DNA from: DAIRVC01 sp036803025
Lineage (GTDB): Bacteria; Chloroflexota; Anaerolineae; Anaerolineales; E44-bin32
Direction: 5' to 3'
DNA: 9,356 bases
Assembly: GCA_036803025.1 (NCBI GenBank)
Contig: DAIRVC010000102.1
Span: forward strand, 1-9,356
Shown here: in pieces, positions 1 through 6,036 of the stretch
How positions within the stretch are numbered: the stretch's first letter is position 1
Layout of the letters: every line of letters begins with the position of its first letter
Position numbers and translations under genes: made by a program
The notes under the pieces: model-generated
What the model was told of the DNA's origin: nothing
Seen by the model: only the letters and a program-made list of their open reading frames with translations
Database searches by the model: none

Positions 1-2
1 CC

Positions 3-1157
3 GGGCAGCCGATCGCCGGGACCCCGCGCACCACCAACTCGGCCTTCGCCTCCACGGCCACCCCCGTGGCCCCGCCCACCCCCGCCGCCCCACAGTCGAT
101 CCTGATCAATGAGATCGCCTGGGCCGGGACTCACGCCGCCTCGGCCGACGAATGGGTCGAGCTGCACAATCCCGGCACGGCCGATATCGAGCTGACCGGT
201 TGGCGGCTGACCGACGGCGGTGACATCAGCGTCACGCTGGTCGGCTTCCTGCCGGCCGGGAGCTACCTACTCCTGGAGCGCAGCGACGATGCGACGGTGG
301 CCGATATCCCCGCCGATCGGATCTTCAGCGGCGGGCTTAACAATGCCGGCGAGACCCTACGCCTGTACGACGGCACCGGCGCCCTGATCGACACGGCCAA
401 CGCGGATGGCGGCAGCTGGCCGGCCGGCAGCGCCTCATCCCGCGCCAGCATGGAGCGGCGCGGGGGTGATGACCGGCCCGGCAACTGGGGGACCTTCACC
501 GGATACAACGGCGTCGGCCGTGACGCCGCCGGGAACGCCATCCCAGGGACGCCGCGCAGCGCCAACTCCCTTCTATCCCCAACCCCGCAGCCGACCTGGA
601 TCCCCGGGCGGATCGTCATTAACGAGGTCCTCATCCGTCCCCACTATGACTGGGAAGGCGCCGGCGGGGTCACGACCGCCGATGAATTCATCGAGCTGCA
701 CAACCTCGGCCCCTTCCGCGTCCGTCTGCACGGGTTCGTTCTGGACGACGTCCCGGAGGCGGGTTCAAGCCCCTACGTCCTTCCGGACGTGGTCTTGCAG
801 CCGGGCGGGTTCCTGGCCCTGTTTCGCTCACAGACTCACATCGCCCTGAACGATTCGGGCGATTCTGTCCGCCTGCTCGATCGGGACGGGAACGTCCTGG
901 ACGAGATCCGCTACCTGCGGGTGCGCGCCTACAACCTGTCCTACGGACGGCTGCCCGACGGCTCTAGCCGAATGCGCTACGGCCTATGGCCGACGCCGGG
1001 CCAAGCCAACCTGCTCTTCGTCGAACCGACTCCGATCATCGTTCGGTCCTTGGACTGCCCTCAGGGGGGACTGCCGCAACCGCGGCTGCCGCGCCTGACC
1101 CGCCATCCGGCGCTGGCGCGCTGGATGGGATGGCTGGGGCTGGCGGTCTGCCGCTAG
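3..1157 (+). CDS. Lamin-tail-domain (LTD) repeat protein, 5'-truncated
   Basis: The frame is open from the first bases of the window, so the gene begins upstream and the GTG at 66 is internal. The first visible residues (GQPIAGTPRTTNS) match the end of the next repeat (GNAIPGTPRSANS), showing the tail of one LTD. Two full LTD units follow, at about 96-570 (starts ILINEIAWAG, then DEWVELHNPG) and about 609-1010 (starts IVINEVLI, then DEFIELHNLG). Pro/Thr-rich linkers separate them. LTD units are Ig-like beta-sandwich modules common in bacterial exported and surface proteins, often beside nucleases or adhesive domains. No catalytic domain is visible here, but the N-terminus is missing. After the last LTD comes a basic, Pro-rich tail with two cysteines that ends WMGWLGLAVCR. 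It is not a typical membrane anchor or sorting signal. The role is probably extracytoplasmic; the exact function is unknown. Confidence 0.85.
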   Translation, partial: GQPIAGTPRTTNSAFASTATPVAPPTPAAPQSILINEIAWAGTHAASADEWVELHNPGTADIELTGWRLTDGGDISVTLVGFLPAGSYLLLERSDDATVADIPADRIFSGGLNNAGETLRLYDGTGALIDTANADGGSWPAGSASSRASMERRGGDDRPGNWGTFTGYNGVGRDAAGNAIPGTPRSANSLLSPTPQPTWIPGRIVINEVLIRPHYDWEGAGGVTTADEFIELHNLGPFRVRLHGFVLDDVPEAGSSPYVLPDVVLQPGGFLALFRSQTHIALNDSGDSVRLLDRDGNVLDEIRYLRVRAYNLSYGRLPDGSSRMRYGLWPTPGQANLLFVEPTPIIVRSLDCPQGGLPQPRLPRLTRHPALARWMGWLGLAVCR

Positions 1158-1170
1158 AGCTCCTGCACAG

Positions 1171-1191
1171 CCCTTCCCCTGCGGGGGAGGG
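1171..1191 (+). terminator. Hairpin after the LTD gene, probable terminator
   Basis: A 9-bp stem (CCCTTCCCC paired with GGGGGAGGG, one G-T wobble) closes a TGC loop, 13 nt after the LTD stop codon. Only two T residues follow, so it is a weak classical intrinsic terminator. C/G-rich palindromes of this kind also occur as dispersed intergenic repeats in high-GC genomes. Confidence 0.5.
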
Positions 1192-1369
1192 TTGGCAGTC
1201 GGCTCCCTGCGATCCTTCCCGTTTAATTCAGCAAGCCTCACTTGCCGCTTCACCTCAAAAGAACGAGAGGGAATCCTCAGGCCGAGGATGACGGCGCGAC
1301 GATTGGGCGCGAGGCTGTGACCGGCATGACGATACGCATCTCGACCGGCTGCGGTCGGGGCCACTCTGC
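1192..1369 (+). other. Intergenic leader with small hairpins and a weak promoter candidate
   Basis: This stretch precedes the membrane-protein gene at 1380. It contains the only AT-rich spot in the gap: TTTAAT at 1222-1227 matches the -10 consensus at 5 of 6 positions, but no well-spaced -35 is present (TTGGCA at 1192-1197 is 24 nt away). Two small perfect hairpins follow: 1273-1289 (ATCCTC, loop AGGCC, GAGGAT) and 1342-1357 (CGACCG, loop GCTG, CGGTCG). An in-frame ATG at 1242 would extend the downstream protein through both hairpins with a non-membrane-like sequence; I regard that part as non-coding. Confidence 0.3.
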
Positions 1370-1374
1370 GGAGG
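1370..1374 (+). promoter_or_regulatory. Ribosome binding site deciding the start at 1380
   Basis: GGAGG lies 5 nt before the ATG at 1380. The upstream in-frame ATG at 1242 has no comparable site, so the shorter protein is preferred. Confidence 0.75.
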
Positions 1375-1379
1375 CTTCC

Positions 1380-1763
1380 ATGTCGGTTCAGACCCTGCGC
1401 ATTCTGATCGGCGGGGCTCTCCTGGTCCACGGAATCGGCCACACGCTGGGGTACTTCAAGCCGGCCCACTCCTGGTTGCTGCGCGGCATCCCCGATCCGA
1501 CGCTGCGGGTGATCAGCGGCGTCTTCTGGGCCATCTCGGCCATCGGTTTCATCGCCGCCGCGGCCGCCTTCTTCGGAATCCTGGTTCCGCAAGACTGGTG
1601 GCGCGTCCTGGCCGTCGTCACGGCGGTCGTCTCGCTTCTGGGTCTGTTCCTGTTCATCGGCAACTGGCCGGCCTTCAACACGATCGGCGCCATCGGGTTC
1701 AACCTCGTCACGCTCGTCGCCCTGCTCTGGCTGCGCTGGCCGGGCGAGACAGTCGCTCCTTGA
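1380..1763 (+). CDS. Small four-helix integral membrane protein, unknown function
   Basis: The 127-residue product is almost entirely hydrophobic, with four likely transmembrane helices at about residues 6-24, 43-67, 74-92 and 100-119. The first helix carries two histidines in HGIGHTLG (H17 and H21), spaced to face the same side of a helix. The third helix is followed by FIGNWPAFNTIG. I do not recognise a named family; the size and fold type resemble DoxX-like or other small four-helix membrane proteins, but no diagnostic motif supports that. The start is fixed by GGAGG five bases upstream. The stop is 19 nt before the deazaflavin-type oxidoreductase, so the two may be co-transcribed, perhaps linking a membrane component to a redox enzyme (inference only). 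Confidence 0.75.
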   Translation: MSVQTLRILIGGALLVHGIGHTLGYFKPAHSWLLRGIPDPTLRVISGVFWAISAIGFIAAAAAFFGILVPQDWWRVLAVVTAVVSLLGLFLFIGNWPAFNTIGAIGFNLVTLVALLWLRWPGETVAP

Positions 1764-1782
1764 CGCACGCGCAGGCGCAGGC

Positions 1783-2283
1783 ATGACCACTCAGGCGGCA
1801 GGGACGCTGCCGCATCAGCAACCTCGACGGCGGTCCATTGGTGCCCGGTTGGCCGCCTGGCCGGTAAGCCTGGATCAGCTGCGTCTGGGATGGCTCTTGG
1901 GAGACCGTTTCCTGATCATCGCACACCGCGGCCGCAAGACCGGCCGCCTGCATCGTGTCGGGGTGATGGTGCTGCGACGCGATCCGCAAGGCGGGGAGGT
2001 CTGCGTCGCCGCCGGGAAACGCCGCGCCGATTGGTACCGGAACATCTGCGCCGCGCCGGCTGTCGAAGTTCGATTGTGCGGCCGTCGCTACCACGCGAGC
2101 CAGCGGCTGCTCTCGACGGATGAGACCGCCGACATCCTCCTCGCCGGACGACGGGCCAACCCCTTCTCGGGCCGTATCCAGTGCCTGTTCTTCGGTTGGC
2201 ACTGGACGACCGACCCGGTGGCCGTCCGCGAGCTGGCGGCTTCCCTGGGTCGCGTTGCTTTCCGGCTTGGTCTGCCGGCGTAG
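1783..2283 (+). CDS. Deazaflavin (F420)-dependent nitroreductase-family oxidoreductase
   Basis: The 166-residue product resembles the Ddn/DUF385 group of split-barrel proteins that bind F420 or related flavins and reduce nitro compounds, quinones or enones. Supporting segments are FLIIAHRGRKTGRLHRVGVM (residues 43-62), matching the family pattern of a hydrophobic strand followed by G-x-K-T/S-G-x-x-R, and the AGK-x-x-ADWYRNI stretch (77-88), matching the usual 'G..hPDWYhNL' block. The predicted length is typical of the family, after an N-terminal extension of about 25 polar, basic residues. The ribosome binding site is weak (only AGG-like bases before the ATG), consistent with coupling to the membrane-protein gene 19 nt upstream. 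Cofactor preference (F420, FMN or FAD) cannot be decided from sequence; the family call itself is fairly secure. Confidence 0.75.
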   Translation: MTTQAAGTLPHQQPRRRSIGARLAAWPVSLDQLRLGWLLGDRFLIIAHRGRKTGRLHRVGVMVLRRDPQGGEVCVAAGKRRADWYRNICAAPAVEVRLCGRRYHASQRLLSTDETADILLAGRRANPFSGRIQCLFFGWHWTTDPVAVRELAASLGRVAFRLGLPA

Positions 2284-2316
2284 ATCGGGCCAGTCCCTCC
2301 ACACCTGCGAAGGCGG

Positions 2317-2333
2317 CCGCGCAGGAAGCGCGG
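2317..2333 (+). other. Intergenic hairpin, possible weak terminator
   Basis: CCGCGC and GCGCGG form a perfect 6-bp stem with an AGGAA loop, 33 nt after the oxidoreductase stop. There is no T-run after it. It may mark the end of the upstream transcript or may be a by-product of GC content. The rest of the 124-nt gap before the PspC-domain gene shows no convincing -35/-10 pair. Confidence 0.25.
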
Positions 2334-2407
2334 ACCAGGCGATTCGTGAAACCGGAAGCCCGGCCGGTCGTAGATAGAGGTGGACATTCGAAGAGGAGAG
2401 TGCTGAG

Positions 2408-2635
2408 ATGGCAACCGAAGTGAAGCGACTTTACCGCTCCCGTGACGACCGGGTCATCGGCGGTGTCTGCGGCGGTTTGGGCAAGTACCTGGCGATGGAT
2501 CCGACCGTCGTGCGCCTGATCTTCGTGCTGTTGGCCCTGGCCGGCGGACCCGGGCTCCTGGCCTACTTGATCCTGCTGATCGTCGTGCCTGAGGAGCCGC
2601 TCGCCCCGCCGGCGCCCCCCGCGCCGACTGCCTAG
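2408..2635 (+). CDS. PspC-domain small membrane protein
   Basis: The 75-residue product is essentially a single PspC domain: RLYRSRDDRVIGGVCGGLGK (residues 7-26), then YLAMDPTVVRL, then a hydrophobic segment (about 34-59) with a central GGPG turn and the typical YLILLIVVPEE ending, plus a short Pro/Ala-rich tail. PspC domains sit in the cytoplasmic membrane. In enterobacteria PspC belongs to the phage-shock envelope-stress response, but stand-alone copies like this are widespread and their role is mostly unproven. An AGAGGAGAG stretch about 9 nt upstream of the ATG serves as ribosome binding site. No pspA- or pspB-like gene lies beside it, so no Psp operon is implied. Confidence 0.9.
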   Translation: MATEVKRLYRSRDDRVIGGVCGGLGKYLAMDPTVVRLIFVLLALAGGPGLLAYLILLIVVPEEPLAPPAPPAPTA

Positions 2636-2696
2636 CCGGGCTTTCCTGTCCGGCTTCCGCCTTCCCGCGCCGCCAAGGGCGGGAAGGCGCTTTGAT
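2634..2696 (+). terminator. Tandem hairpins ending the PspC-domain gene
   Basis: A 6-bp hairpin (AGCCGG 2634-2639 with CCGGCT 2650-2655) overlaps the stop codon. It is followed by a perfect 11-bp stem, CGCCTTCCCGC at 2658-2668 with GCGGGAAGGCG at 2679-2689, with a 10-nt loop and a short TTTGATT tail. It lies between converging genes and could also stop minus-strand transcription, although that side has no T-tract. Confidence 0.7.
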
Positions 2697-3173
2697 TCAG
2701 CTTTCCTCCGCCTGAGCCGCTCGGCGGCGGTACTCGGCTTCCGAAACCCAACCCAACTGGCGCAGAGGCACGACCACGTGATGGAATCCGCAGTTGTCGG
2801 GCAGCTCGCCGACCGGGAACCAGCGCAGGTCGTCGAACTTGCCTGGCTCGCAGATGGCCGGCTCGCCTGCGGTGATGTGCGCCAGGAAGGTGACCAGATG
2901 CCAGTGCAGTCGGCTGCGGGGCAGGATCTGGTCGGAATGGCCGATGACCCGTTCAATGGCGATCTGGATGCCGAGTTCCTCGCGGGCCTCTCGCACCGCC
3001 GCCTCTTCGACCGTCTCGCCGAAGTCGACCTCGCCGCCCGGGTTGGACCACATCCCGACGGTCGAGCGTGACGGGTCGAGCGAGCCCGAGCGCTTCAGAA
3101 GCAGGATGTGCCCCTGCCCGTCGTGGATCACCGCTCCGACGCCCAGGCCGATATGGTCTCTCCCGGCCTTCAT
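2697..3173 (-). CDS. Nudix hydrolase, NUDT15/MutT-like
   Basis: The 158-residue protein carries a complete Nudix box at residues 47-69: G47, E53, R61-E62, E65-E66, G68 and I69, in the canonical GX5EX7REUXEEXGU spacing. This loop-helix-loop binds divalent metal and hydrolyses nucleoside diphosphates linked to another moiety. The N-terminal strand GVGAVIHDGQGHILLLKR, the WSNPGG before the box, and the later LHWHLVTFLAH and EPGKFDDLRWFPVGELP segments fit NUDT15-like (d)NTP diphosphatases; the actual substrate is not provable here. A TTG five codons upstream would place the AGGAGG site inside the gene, so the ATG at 3171-3173 is the better start. It lies downstream of the zinc-ribbon gene on the same strand, but a strong hairpin separates them. 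Confidence 0.92.
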   Translation of the reverse strand: MKAGRDHIGLGVGAVIHDGQGHILLLKRSGSLDPSRSTVGMWSNPGGEVDFGETVEEAAVREAREELGIQIAIERVIGHSDQILPRSRLHWHLVTFLAHITAGEPAICEPGKFDDLRWFPVGELPDNCGFHHVVVPLRQLGWVSEAEYRRRAAQAEES

Positions 3174-3178
3174 CGCCG

Positions 3179-3184
3179 CCTCCT
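3179..3184 (-). promoter_or_regulatory. Strong ribosome binding site of the Nudix gene
   Basis: AGGAGG on the minus strand, 5 nt before the ATG. It decides the start codon against the upstream TTG and lies only two bases from the T4 tract that follows the hairpin at 3194-3220. Confidence 0.8.
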
Positions 3185-3186
3185 GC

Positions 3187-3220
3187 AAAAGCCGTGGGGG
3201 CGCAGCGCATGCGCCCCCAC
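3187..3220 (-). terminator. Strong hairpin with T4 tract between zinc-ribbon and Nudix genes
   Basis: A perfect 11-bp stem (GTGGGGGCGCA with TGCGCCCCCAC) encloses a 5-nt loop at 3194-3220. On the minus strand it is followed by GGC and then TTTT (3187-3190). It starts 38 nt after the zinc-ribbon stop codon and looks like an intrinsic terminator for that transcript. Because the T-tract nearly touches the Nudix ribosome binding site, it may instead act as an attenuator or leader structure for the Nudix gene. Confidence 0.65.
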
Positions 3221-3258
3221 CGAAGTGCTTGATCTCGAGAACCGTCTGCCGCGCCGGA

Positions 3259-3906
3259 CTATTCTACTTTGGCGCCGCAGTCCGGGCAGAACTTCGCCTT
3301 GGCGGTCAACTTGGCGCCGCATTGGGCGCACTGCCCTCCGGCCTTGAGCTTCTCCCCGCATTCCGGGCAGAACTTGGCGTTGGTCTCCTGCGGCGCGCCG
3401 CATTTCGGGCACGAGGCAACGATCGTCTCCCGCCAGTTGCCCTCGGACAGCTTCTTGTCTTCCTCGGTCATCTTGGCGTGCGCCCAGACCTCTTCCACCG
3501 AGCGGCTGGCCTGGGCAGCAGACATCTCCACACCCAGGTCCGGCGCACACTCTTTGCACAGGCCGCGTTTCTCGTTCCAACACGACTTACGGCACACCCA
3601 ACTGCTGCAGCGCGGACATTGGCCGAAGCTGGGCCGCATCTCCTCCGCCGCCGCCTTGAAGGCTTCGTCGTGCGCCTTCTCCCAGGCGGCCGAGCGCACC
3701 TGCTCGCCGACGTCGGCGGCGCGGCTGAAGACGCCGCCGAACAGGTTGCTGGCCGCGTCCAGGGCGCTGCTGGCCGACCCGATCGCCCACGGCCGGAAGC
3801 GCGTGCGAAACCCGTTCGAGCAACGATCGCAGGTGAACTCGAACTGGAAACCCTTCTCGGTGCTCTGGTCGGAGTAGTTGTTGGTGAACTCGATTTCCTC
3901 GCTCAT
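3259..3906 (-). CDS. Multi-zinc-ribbon protein, 16 cysteines, unknown function
   Basis: The 215-residue product has exactly 16 cysteines, enough for four Cys4 zinc sites. They are an N-terminal CxxC (C26, C29), a central cluster (C97, C100, C105, C109, C117, C120), and a C-terminal double zinc ribbon (C166/C169 with C180/C183; C193/C196 with C207/C210) built from CPKCG...FCPECG and CAQCG...FCPDCG knuckles. A helical, alanine-rich segment (about 44-91) separates the first two groups. No signal peptide or membrane segment is seen, so it should be cytoplasmic. Zinc ribbons of this type mediate protein or nucleic-acid contacts; no enzyme domain is visible. GGAG lies 6 nt before the ATG. The gene starts 37 nt after the second lipoprotein gene and probably shares its transcript. 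Confidence 0.85.
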   Translation of the reverse strand: MSEEIEFTNNYSDQSTEKGFQFEFTCDRCSNGFRTRFRPWAIGSASSALDAASNLFGGVFSRAADVGEQVRSAAWEKAHDEAFKAAAEEMRPSFGQCPRCSSWVCRKSCWNEKRGLCKECAPDLGVEMSAAQASRSVEEVWAHAKMTEEDKKLSEGNWRETIVASCPKCGAPQETNAKFCPECGEKLKAGGQCAQCGAKLTAKAKFCPDCGAKVE

Positions 3907-3943
3907 GTTCGTCTCCGTCTACCCACGCGCACCGATGCCTGGC

Positions 3944-4729
3944 TCAGGGTGTCGCCGTCGGAGGCGCTTCGATCCCACAACGCTCGAGCAACCCGCCGCC
4001 CATCGTGCTAAGCGATCCGAGGAACCCACCCAGCAGTTCCTCGGTGCCTTCACCAAACAGCTCGCCCGCTGCCCCTTCGGTCTCCTCGCCGATTTCGGCC
4101 GCCAGCGACTCCCCGCGGAGCGACCAGCCGGCCAGCATGACCTCCAGGCCGCCCATCGGGTTCGCCTCGAGATTGTCACGGCAGACGCACTGCGCCAGAC
4201 GCAGCAAGTCGCCGGACTCCATCGCACCCATGGAGTAGGTTTCGCCATCGTCGGGGGCGCTGCTCGTTGGATCAATGCAGATCACGAAGGCGGTCAGGGT
4301 CTCTTCGCCGCCGGCCGGGATCGTCGCCGACGCCTCCTGCACCACCATCAGGCGCTGGTCGCTGGAATCGCCCGGAAGGAAGGTGAACCCGCACGGGATG
4401 ACCACGGTGATCTCCTCCGGGCCGGGGTTGCGGACGACTACGCCGATACCCGGGCCGGAGATTTCCCCGTTGGCGGTGACATCGACCAGATCGACATCTC
4501 CCCAGCCGACCAGACCGCCCAGGTCCGAACCCGCTGATCCGCCCGGAACCCCCTGGGGTGGGGTCTCCTGAGCTTCGCGCTCAGGGGTTGCCAGCCCCTC
4601 CGGTGGAGGGGGCAGAACCCCCTCGGAAGCCTGCTGCAGCAGACGGCCTGGCAGGCTGCAGCCGATCGCCAGACCCAGGCTGGCCAGTCCGACGATGAGC
4701 AAGCGCCGCTTGTTCAGGGTGAGATGCAT
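3944..4729 (-). CDS. Lipoprotein with cysteine-containing beta-rich domain, unknown family
   Basis: The 261-residue product begins with a lipoprotein signal: basic NKRR, a hydrophobic core and the lipobox-like LAIGC with the lipidated Cys at 24. A Pro/Glu-rich linker (about 36-64) follows. The domain at about 78-168 looks like a beta-sandwich (GIGVVVRNPGPEEITVVIPCG, then a Q-R-L-M-V-V-Q strand, then TLTAFVICID). Five further cysteines (113, 151, 181, 183, 251) could form disulfides outside the membrane. The C-terminal part (about 195-250) is Gly/Glu/Leu-rich and ends in PPTATP. The family is not recognised. GGAGGAGGG precedes the ATG. It lies 66 nt after the propeller lipoprotein and 37 nt before the zinc-ribbon gene, in one probable operon. 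Confidence 0.75.
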   Translation of the reverse strand: MHLTLNKRRLLIVGLASLGLAIGCSLPGRLLQQASEGVLPPPPEGLATPEREAQETPPQGVPGGSAGSDLGGLVGWGDVDLVDVTANGEISGPGIGVVVRNPGPEEITVVIPCGFTFLPGDSSDQRLMVVQEASATIPAGGEETLTAFVICIDPTSSAPDDGETYSMGAMESGDLLRLAQCVCRDNLEANPMGGLEVMLAGWSLRGESLAAEIGEETEGAAGELFGEGTEELLGGFLGSLSTMGGGLLERCGIEAPPTATP

Positions 4730-4734
4730 GGATG

Positions 4735-4755
4735 CCCTCCTCCATCGGGAGCGAA
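4735..4755 (-). repeat. Copy 2 of the shared lipoprotein leader
   Basis: Minus strand: TTCGCTCCC (4747-4755), five variable bases, AGGAGGG (4735-4741), five variable bases, then ATG. The arrangement and spacing are identical to the leader at 5962-5982. CTCC and GGAG could pair and cover part of the ribosome binding site. Confidence 0.6.
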
Positions 4756-4795
4756 TGCCGAGAAACTCAGCCGAGCCTTTCAGTGATCAGCAGCA

Positions 4796-5956
4796 CTAGG
4801 GCCGCATCAAGCCGATCAACCGGCCGTCGCCGATGCGGGCCCGCGTCCCATCAATGTTGAGCAGGTCGAGCGCCGAGGCCTCACCGACCGCGTAAGCCAC
4901 AGCCATGCGTGACTCATCCACCCATTGAATGGCATCGAAGTAGCCCGGCGCATGCGTGGCGACTATGGACGGTGCCTCGCCCCGGTTCAGGCGCAAAACC
5001 ACCTGGCCGGATTCGTTCTCGTATTCCCCACGGGCGATGGCGTACGCCAGGCGGGCCCCCGAGGGCGAGTAGGCCGCCGCGCCCTCCTGTCCCTGGTCTG
5101 GGAACGCCGGGAAGACGGTATCGCCCCCGCCGGCCAGCTGGCGCTCGCGCATCCCGTCCGCCCCACAGCCGCCGACGGCATAGACCTCATCCGGAGACAG
5201 GCTGTACCAGCAGGGGCCGGCCGCTTCGCCGTCGGCCGGCACGAGCGGAGTCGAGGTCCCGCTGGTTGGACTGTAGAGATAGAAGCTCGACCAGCCGAAG
5301 AACAGGATGTAGCCGCCGATCCCCGTGACCTGCCAGGCGTAGATCAGGTCCCCACCGGACGTCCAGCGCACGGTCTCGAGGGCGAAGTACTCCTCCAGGT
5401 CGTCGTTCGGATCGCTCTGGACGACCATTTGTGCGTTGCTACCGTCGAGGTTGGCGATCCACAACTGGCTGACCACGCCGGTGCTCTCCCAGGTCGACCA
5501 GGTCCAGGCGATGCGGGTCTCGTCGGGGGAGACGGCGAAGGTCAAGGAGGCCATCGCCTCAGCGAGGGTGAAGTCGAGAGCGGTCGATCCTGCGGCGGTT
5601 ACTCGGCGGACGACACCGCCCAGACTCGATCCGCCGCTGTCGACGTAGTAGATCGACTCGCCGGCCACCTGGGCCGTGTTGGGACGCGAGTAGCCCAAGC
5701 CGCTCGCCGAGCGTGTCTCGCGCAGACTTCCGTCTAGAGCGTAGAGGTTGAAAACGTCGCTCTGGTGCCCGACGACTAGGGGCTCAGCCGCGGGGGGTTC
5801 GACGGCCGGTGGGGCTTCCGTTTCGGCGGGCACTTCCGGCGGCAGGGTGTCCTCCGGCTCCGGTGACCCGGGGCTGGGGAGTGCACAGGCAATCACGACT
5901 CCCAGGCCGACCAGGCCGACCAAGAGCAAGCGGAGTCTACTCGCTGAATGAAGCAT
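4796..5956 (-). CDS. Beta-propeller (TolB/PD40-like) lipoprotein
   Basis: The 386-residue product has a lipoprotein signal: RLRLLLVGLVGLGVVIAC, with the lipidated Cys at 24. A Pro/Glu/Ala-rich linker follows, to about residue 60. The rest reads as propeller blades: LYALDG (71-76), the PD40-type FAVSPDETRIAW (140-151) followed by LWIANLDGSNAQMVV (165-179), a SLSPDE stretch near 252 and a YSPSGARLAYA stretch later. This pattern is typical of TolB-like WD40 repeats. C249 and C264 may form a disulfide. It should be anchored to the outer face of the membrane; a binding or scaffold role is likely, and no catalytic residues are recognisable. AGGAGGG lies 5 nt before the ATG. It is the first gene of the minus-strand block. 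Confidence 0.85.
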   Translation of the reverse strand: MLHSASRLRLLLVGLVGLGVVIACALPSPGSPEPEDTLPPEVPAETEAPPAVEPPAAEPLVVGHQSDVFNLYALDGSLRETRSASGLGYSRPNTAQVAGESIYYVDSGGSSLGGVVRRVTAAGSTALDFTLAEAMASLTFAVSPDETRIAWTWSTWESTGVVSQLWIANLDGSNAQMVVQSDPNDDLEEYFALETVRWTSGGDLIYAWQVTGIGGYILFFGWSSFYLYSPTSGTSTPLVPADGEAAGPCWYSLSPDEVYAVGGCGADGMRERQLAGGGDTVFPAFPDQGQEGAAAYSPSGARLAYAIARGEYENESGQVVLRLNRGEAPSIVATHAPGYFDAIQWVDESRMAVAYAVGEASALDLLNIDGTRARIGDGRLIGLMRP

Positions 5957-5961
5957 GAAGA

Positions 5962-5982
5962 CCCTCCTGAGGTGGGAGCGAA
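5962..5982 (-). repeat. Copy 1 of the shared lipoprotein leader
   Basis: Minus strand: TTCGCTCCC (5974-5982), five variable bases, AGGAGGG (5962-5968), five variable bases, then ATG. It matches the leader of the second lipoprotein gene at 4735-4755 in 18 of 26 positions without gaps, with the two blocks fully identical. Confidence 0.6.
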
Positions 5983-6036
5983 CCCGGGCGACCTTGCCGG
6001 GCCCCCCTGGTGGGGAGGAGCGCCGCCTGCCTCAGC

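Noticed and set aside
66..68. GTG as the start of the LTD gene
   Set aside because: The frame remains open to the window edge and the upstream residues match the conserved end of an LTD repeat, so this codon is internal.
984..1790. Open frame of 268 codons on the minus strand
   Set aside because: Antisense to the LTD tail and the membrane-protein gene; Asp/Arg/Gln-rich low-complexity sequence without a domain.
2371..2376. TAGATA as a -10 box for the PspC-domain gene
   Set aside because: Only 3 of 6 consensus matches and no -35 partner at a usable distance.
1916..2956. Open frame of 346 codons on the minus strand
   Set aside because: It covers the oxidoreductase and PspC-domain genes and part of the Nudix gene in antisense or shifted frame, with Arg/Ser-rich nonsense composition typical of high-GC shadows.
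2794..4011. Open frame of 405 codons on the plus strand
   Set aside because: It runs antisense across the Nudix and zinc-ribbon genes, has low-complexity Arg/Ala/Pro/Ser composition and no recognisable domain; the opposing genes have clear motifs and ribosome binding sites.
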